Assembly: GCF_004798865.1 (NCBI RefSeq)
Contig: NW_025335268.1
Span: forward strand, 95,033,136 to 95,097,135
Direction: 5' to 3'
From: Varanus komodoensis
Taxonomy: Eukaryota > Chordata > Lepidosauria > Squamata > Varanidae
DNA: 64,000 bases
Below the pieces are notes generated by a model. The model ran no database searches. It was not told the DNA's origin and worked only from the letters and a program-made list of their open reading frames with translations. Positions 58,330-64,000 of the stretch are shown here, in pieces. Each line of letters opens with the position of its first letter. Position 1 is the first letter of the stretch. The position numbers and the translations under genes were made by a program.

Positions 58330-58640
58330 CTAAACAATTGGAGTAGGGCCTTCTTTGCTGTGGCACCCAGACTCTGGAATGTACTTCCTAGAAAGGTACG
58401 CTTGGCGCCAAGTTTATATTCTTTTCGGCACCAGGCCAAAACCTTTTTATTTAAACAGTATTTTAAAATCTAATCGCTTTTATGTTCAATCGCTCTGTTT
58501 GTTTTGTGATTTATTGTTTTGTTCCATGTTATTATTTATTGAAATTGTTGTTTTAATTGTTTTTAAGTACTGTAAGCTGTCCTGAGATCTTGTATAATAG
58601 GACGGCATACAAAAGCTTTTAATGAACAAACAAACAAACA
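58330..58640 (+). mobile_element. L2/CR1-group LINE 3' end, well-preserved frame
   Basis: The plus frame reads RAFFAVAPRLWNVLPRKVRL then APSLYSFRHQAKTFLFKQYF before a stop near 58470, a nearly intact ORF2 C-terminus. The T-rich 3' UTR follows, with 'ctgtaagctgtcctgagatc' and an ending 'aatgaacaaacaaacaaaca'. It is the least decayed of the L2/CR1-group ends here, but is 5'-truncated. Confidence 0.85.
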
Positions 58641-58689
58641 GATCCTGCAACTGTGGTCACAGTGTATAAAAATCTCCTATTCCCCAGTT

Positions 58690-58820
58690 TCCAGAGGTAG
58701 CTGGCATGTTTGTCTGCTGCAGCAAAAATAACAAGTAGTTTTGTGGCCTCTCAAAGACTAACAGATTTATTACAGAAGAGATTTTCATGGACTAGGCTCA
58801 TCAGGTGCATATACCTCTTT
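58690..58820 (+). repeat. Dispersed reptile repeat fragment
   Basis: 'tgtttgtctgctgcagcaaa', 'ttgtggcctctcaaagacta', 'acagatttattacagaagag' and 'ttcatggactaggctcatca' match a repeat common in sauropsids (pattern 'gttagtct ... caccttaaagactaac ... ttcat.agct'). Family name not known to me. Confidence 0.5.
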
Positions 58821-59784
58821 GCACTTTCTGTTTTCTAGTGTTATGGCTGGACAGGGAGGGAACTCTGCAGCACAGGTCAGTTACTTCTCTGCTGGTGGCT
58901 GGGCAGTGGAGCCTGATTTTCCTGGCATGGCCATCAGCTCAGGGAGCCGGTCCGGAGCAGTAGGAAACAATTACCGCCCTGCTGAGCCCTAGCCTAATCC
59001 CCTCAAACAGCACAAGGAACTGGTGAGCCAAACATGCCTCAATCAGGTTAAAGTGTGAAGTTGGGATTAGCCAAGAGAATTAAAGCCTTATAATACCATT
59101 GCCCCCCCCCCACACTTGCACCAGGCCCAGCCTGGCTCACAGGGCAGGAGATTAAGTGCCTGGCTTGTCTGCCTGAGTGGGCTCCCCACTGGGAAAGCTG
59201 TGTTTCCTGGATGTCAGAAAGTTTGGCTTTCAGCCCCTTGCTGAGTCCTGGCTGGGGTCTCACACTGGGAGGCCGTGCTTGCCGTCCAAGCCCAGCCAGG
59301 GCTTTCCCAGTGGCTCACATCCAAAGCACACAGGAAGTGGTGTTACTGCGAAGACAAATGATGGCAGGGTGCTGAGGGAGGCACAGACTCCATGGGAAAC
59401 TCTCCCCGTGCCATGCACTGGGCGTCAAGCGGGACAAAAGGTGAAACGGGCGGATGACTTGAGATGATCCAGCCATGCCTGTTTTAAAGGAGAGTTTGGG
59501 TGGCGGAGTTGGGCTGGCCTTTTGTAAACGATGAATGTGTTTTCTGGCTAGAAAAGTTCCACACAGCGCCACTGGGCCTGCGATTCCTATGACAGACTGC
59601 AGGATTTGTCTGTGTCAGTACTCCCATTGCTGTTGCATGTCTAGGCATACAGTTATGACCGTGAAGAGCAGCAACAGCGGCAAAAGGGATCACAGAACTG
59701 CTGTAAAAGCCAAAACCAAGTCCAAACAGATAACATTTATGTAGCTATCCCTTTTGTCTTTGGAGCTGTGGAACAGTATTCAAT
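58821..59784. other. Unique non-coding DNA
   Basis: Nothing recognised. Contains a C run at 59102-59111. Confidence 0.45.
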
Positions 59785-59880
59785 GTTTGTCCTACTCAGA
59801 GTAAACCCATTAAAACAAATAATCACAAGTCACTTAAAATCTCTTTTATTTCAGTGGGTTGACTCTGTGAAGGACTGACA
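59785..59880. repeat. Small palindromic repeat
   Basis: 'tcctactcagagtaaaccc' at 59790-59808 is inverted at 59856-59874 as 'gggttgactctgtgaagga'. This matches a small palindromic repeat common in squamates ('ctactcagagtagaccca'). Origin uncertain. Confidence 0.6.
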
Positions 59881-60198
59881 TCGGCTACTAGCCCATAGCC
59901 GGGATTAAACCACACACACACCTGCACTGAAGAGCTCAAGCAAGTACAGGGCATTTTCTGAAGCCAAGAGTCGCTGGCATGGCAACTGCTGACATACTGA
60001 TGGTCATGCAGGAGGAGCTGTTGCACTGCAAGTCCATAGGCAGGGGGTTTGGTCAGCCAGGAGAACCATCAGCAAGAGGCATGGTCACAACACAGAAATG
60101 AAGTTCCATAACATTAAGCCATGTGCATTTGAACTTCTCAAGAATTTCCTTATGGATGTTTGATACCAAATTGGGTATTTCAGAGCTGGAACTAGTAT
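59881..60198. other. Unique DNA flanking the DIRS element
   Basis: Nothing recognised. Confidence 0.45.
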
Positions 60199-63100
60199 GT
60201 TCTTCGTTGTGGCCTCTGTGCATCACACATATGGGTCCTGCGCAGTGCCTAGGCCAGAAAGATTGAAAGCTAACGGTTTTGGCGGGAATAAACTCCACTC
60301 CCCCTTCCCTCGGTAGTATATACAGAGCGGAGTGTCCGCCATTTTCTCCAGTCCTTTGCGACCGCCGTTCACTGTGCCTCATGCCTGTTCGTCTCTCGCT
60401 TGACTCAGTATTGTTCATTACTTACCGTTTATCTTCATACTCTTATTCCAAGTTATTATTCCTTCGTTCCAGTTTATATCTTCTTTTTCTCTTTACTTGT
60501 TCCTATAAAAAAAAAACAAAAACAAAAATATATTACTTTTCCCTCTTCCTATATTCTATTTCTTCCCTTTCTGCGATGGCGCAGCGAGCAGCCTTCCGCA
60601 AATGTGCGGAATGTGGGTCTAAAAGGTCTCCGGCGGACCCACATGACTTGTGCCTCCTCTGCCTCGGCGAGCGGCACAGGACTGATAAATGCCGTCATTG
60701 CCTTGCTTTCACTAAGCAAGCGCAAAAGAATAGGGAGAACCGGCTGCGCAAACTCCTTTGGGATCAAGCGCTGATGCAATCCGATCAGCCTGCAGGAAAA
60801 CCCGGACCAGCACATGCTCCATCTGCTAAGCGCAAGGCCTCGTCCTCGTCCAAGCTGGTTCAATGCCCAGCCTCTGCCGCGGGCATGTCCGAGCAACGCC
60901 CTTCGCCCACGCTGCCTATGCCGCAGCCGCAACCATCCAACGGTGGAAATTCCCCCCCAGGGGCTCAGTTACCTCTTTCCCCCCCTCGTAAACAACGGGA
61001 AAAGAGGAAGCACGGGGGATTGGATCAGTCTTCGGCTCACAAAAAGACGAAGAAAGATAAGGCGGCAAAACCGCCTCATAAGAAGAGGCATCGGGATTCG
61101 GGTTCAACAGCCCCATCGATCCCGACGGCAGCTTCAGTACCAACGCCATTGGTACTGATGCTTCAGGAGGCGATGCAGGTTACTCCTTCGGGGTCACCGA
61201 TGCAATCTGCTCCTCAACAGGGCATGCCTATCCCACTGCCTGAAGAGGAGCATCGTGAGTCGATGTCCGATGGGGAGATTCAGGATTCACCTCCGAGGGC
61301 CCGGTCCCCGACTCCTATGCCTACGGCGAGAGCTAGAGACCGATCTCCATCACCACCTTGGACCCGGATGGACGAGAGGCGGGAAGAAGGATGGTTCCAA
61401 CCCTACTATGGCTACCCGAGGGGTTGGGAGGACTACCATTCTTTTGGATTTCGTCCTCACCCACGGAATCATTCTTCACCCTCTGTTCATGAGGATCTGC
61501 TGTCTACTTCCCGGCATGTTGAACCCGATCGTCCCACTTCTCCAGGGACCTCCTCACCGGAACCATACCATCCCGGACCCGACTCAGGCTCGGATGCCAA
61601 CTCTACCTCCCCAGATGGCATGATTACATCTCAAGGCCCGTCATCGCCTGAAGAACCCCACACTTCATTCAGGGAGCTTATGTCTAGACTTGTTCGGTCG
61701 CTCAAGATCGAGGTGCAACATCAGCCAGATCCGAGCACCGACAAGTTCTACGACATTGTTCGGGGAGAACAATCACCAGCAATCGTCTTGCCGCTTATTA
61801 CAACTCTGTGGCAGGCGATGACGTGACCCTGGGACTTGCCTTCTCAAACTCAACCTACGGTGAGAAGATATGAGTCCATGTATCAGGTCAGAGAGAGCGA
61901 CATCCCCTTTCCGCTTCACCACCCTAAGCTAAACTCTGTGGTGATCGAATCATCTCAGGGCAGGGAAGCTAGAGGCCATACCACCCCCAGAGACAAGGAG
62001 GGGCGCAAGATTGATACCCTGGCGCGCAGGGTCTATGCGGCTGCAGGACTCGGGCTTCGGATGTCCAACTATGGAGCCACCCTCGCTAGGTATCAATTCT
62101 TTATTATGCAGAGGCTGAATAATATTGTCGCTCCCCTGCCTGAGCAACAAAGGGACCTTGCCAGAACCTTCATTAAAGAGGGGATGCAAGTCGCCATTCA
62201 ACAGTTATCCACAGCACGCCACCATGTGGATACGGACTCGAGAGCGCTTGTGGGGGCTGTCTCACTCAGAAGGCATGCCTGGTTGCGAAACTGCAACTTC
62301 CCCGATGAAATGAAGCAGCGAATAGAGGAAATGGCTTTTGACGGCTCCGGGCTTTTTCACTCCCGCACCGATCACAAGTTAAAGTCAATCCATGAATCCT
62401 GGATGACGGCCAGACGCATGGAACTGCCCGGACAGAACAAACATAAGTGGTCATGGTCACGCCCATCCTACCGCTATCAGCTGCCACAGTGACAGTACCA
62501 ACAGAGGCCACAACGCAGAAGGCAACATCCTCATCAGCATTTTCCACAAAATCGTCGATGTTTTGATACTGAGAAGCGTCAACGCTGATGGGACGTGCGA
62601 ACCTCTCCTCCACCTCCATATCCACCCTTCCCCCTCCCTTTTGGGGAAGGGCTGCAAGGCCAACTCCCCATTTGGGAGTCCATTACATCTGATTGGTGGG
62701 TCCTGTCAATTATTCAGCTCGGTTACAGAACAGAATTCGATACCGTTCCTCCATCGAGCCCGATTCGATTTATACCGCGTTCCCCAGTGTTAGTGAACGA
62801 AGTGCGACAACTGCTTCAGAAGGGAGCAATTCAACGGGTTTCCAGTTCCGAGGGACTGCACAGATTCTACTCTAGATATTTTACAGTCCCGAAACAAGAC
62901 GGTGGTCTTCATCTGATCTTGGACCTCCGGAATAGCAACAAATTTATCAAACCAAAGAAATTTCGGATGACTAACCTCCAAAATATTCTTCCGCTGCTGA
63001 GGAGAGAGGATTGGTTCGCCTCCATTGACTGAAAGGATGCCTATTTCCATATTTCGATTCACCAGTGTCATAGACGTCTAATGCGTTTCACCATCGGAAC

Positions 63101-64000
63101 TGACATTTACGAGTTTAATGTCCTTCCGTTTGGCTTGCCACAGCTCCGAGGGTCTTCACAAAATGTATGGCTCCCGTCTGTGCTCATCTTTGACTTCAGG
63201 GCATCCAAGTCTACCCTTACCTGGATGACTGGCTTATAGTGTCACAGACCCATGAAACCCTGCTCTCAGCTGTTCATGCTGTTTGTACATTATTGGACAA
63301 CCTTGGACTTTGCATTAACAGTGAAAAATCATCCCTTGTTCCTACACAGGCGATAGACTTCATCGGAGCTCATCTCAGTTCTATGGTGGCGAGGGCATTC
63401 CTCCCCCAAGCTCATCAGGACAGCCTCCGTGCCTGCATCTCTCGGATTCGACGAGACCGCGTAGTCACAGCGCTTTCCATACAAAGACATGGCAGCCACG
63501 GTCACCATTGTCCCACATGCCAGGTTGAAGTTTCGTCCACTTCAACTCTGGTTCAACAAGAACTTTCATCCTCAAAGAGATTCACCGAACAAACTTCTTC
63601 GTGTACCCCGCCCTGTTTTACAGACATTGATTTGGTAGGTCGCCCCACCCAATCTGAATGTGGGGACCTCGTTCATTACCCCTCACCCGATGAGGACTCT
63701 ATACACCGACGCTTTGTTGGTCGGGTGGGGCGCGGTGTGCACAGGGGTTCGATCTCAAGGCATGTGGAACTGCCAGGAATCGCTGAGCCACATAAATTAC
63801 CTCGAGCTGTTAGCGATCTTCAAAGTGCTACGGTCCCTCGAAACCATTCTTCACCAACACGTGATACAGCTCACAGACAGCATAGTAGCCCACCCGCCGG
63901 CCCCGCTCGGTGTCAGTGAGTGGTTTCGTTGTTGGTACCGTATTGTACTGCTTTGGTACCTCATATTGGTAATGTTGGTACAGAGGGGGACTGTGTTGGT
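60199..64000 (+). mobile_element. DIRS-family tyrosine-recombinase retroelement, left part
   Basis: A fossil DIRS-like element that runs off the window end. The left terminal repeat begins 'gttcttcgttgtggcctctg' at about 60199. A GC-rich gag-like region at about 60.58-62.5 kb has an N-terminal cysteine cluster (CAECGSK, CLLCLGE, CRHC) followed by a long proline/serine/arginine-rich stretch. A DIRS-type reverse transcriptase and RNase H region follows at about 62.6-63.9 kb (for example PKQDGGLHLILDLRNSN). The recombinase and right end lie beyond the window. DIRS elements are known to express overlapping or read-through frames. The copy is broken, with a handful of breaks. Long readable stretches make it look much younger than the LINEs around it. 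Confidence 0.85.

Noticed and set aside
60560-61830. Host zinc-finger or SR-like protein gene
   Set aside because: The cysteine cluster and Pro/Ser/Arg-rich tail belong to the gag-like region of a DIRS element, followed directly by its reverse transcriptase region.

Overview
The window is vertebrate nuclear DNA from a squamate reptile (lizard or snake). That call rests on its repeats: a Sauria-type SINE with a 12-bp target duplication, two RTE/BovB-type LINE fragments, many L2/CR1-group LINE 3' ends, short palindromic hAT MITEs carrying the reptile phrase 'acaactcccatcat', tRNA-headed SINEs, and a long DIRS-family retroelement. I cannot name the species. I see no convincing host protein gene, RNA gene, CpG-island promoter or CRISPR array. 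Almost every open frame is short, shadowed by others, or lies in a repeat. The best candidate host exon is a 126-bp open segment at 5344-5469, held at low confidence. The region is probably intergenic or inside a very long intron.

Layout. 1-6.8 kb: mostly unique sequence with a MIR-like SINE, small microsatellites and a GC-rich, internally repetitive block (about 5.9-6.8 kb). 6.85-7.5 kb: reverse-strand L2 3' end followed by a MIR-like SINE. 7.5-17.4 kb: mainly unique, with an L2 tail near 13.5 kb and a tRNA-SINE near 16.3 kb. 17.46-20.51 kb: a decayed BovB/RTE LINE on the plus strand, split by a 311-bp Tigger-like MITE with TA duplications. A reverse-strand Sauria SINE follows at 20.74-21.06 kb. 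22.1-25.1 kb: L2/CR1-group LINE remnants, one split by a 1,160-bp hAT element with a perfect 8-bp target duplication. 26.6 kb: a long GT/GA compound microsatellite. 30.8-31.6 kb: reverse-strand L1 reverse transcriptase fragment. 33.3-34.0 kb: L2. 35.44-35.75 kb: a SINE split by a hAT MITE. 37.27-38.09 kb: a terminal-inverted-repeat element holding a GC-rich tandem array. 38-60 kb: unique sequence with LINE tails, SINEs, MITEs, a reverse RTE fragment at 45.4-45.9 kb, and a hAT element nested in another MITE at 52 kb. 60.2 kb to the window end: the left part of a DIRS element.

The repeats form a layered record. LINEs (L2, CR1-like, L1, RTE) are the oldest hosts. hAT and Tigger-like MITEs landed inside them and inside SINEs, leaving readable target duplications. 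The Sauria SINE carries a tail resembling BovB, and a BovB remnant lies 230 bp away, so a LINE and its probable parasite sit side by side. The DIRS copy looks much younger than its surroundings. Several AT-rich unique patches with homeodomain-type TAATTA cores could be conserved regulatory DNA, but that is inference only.
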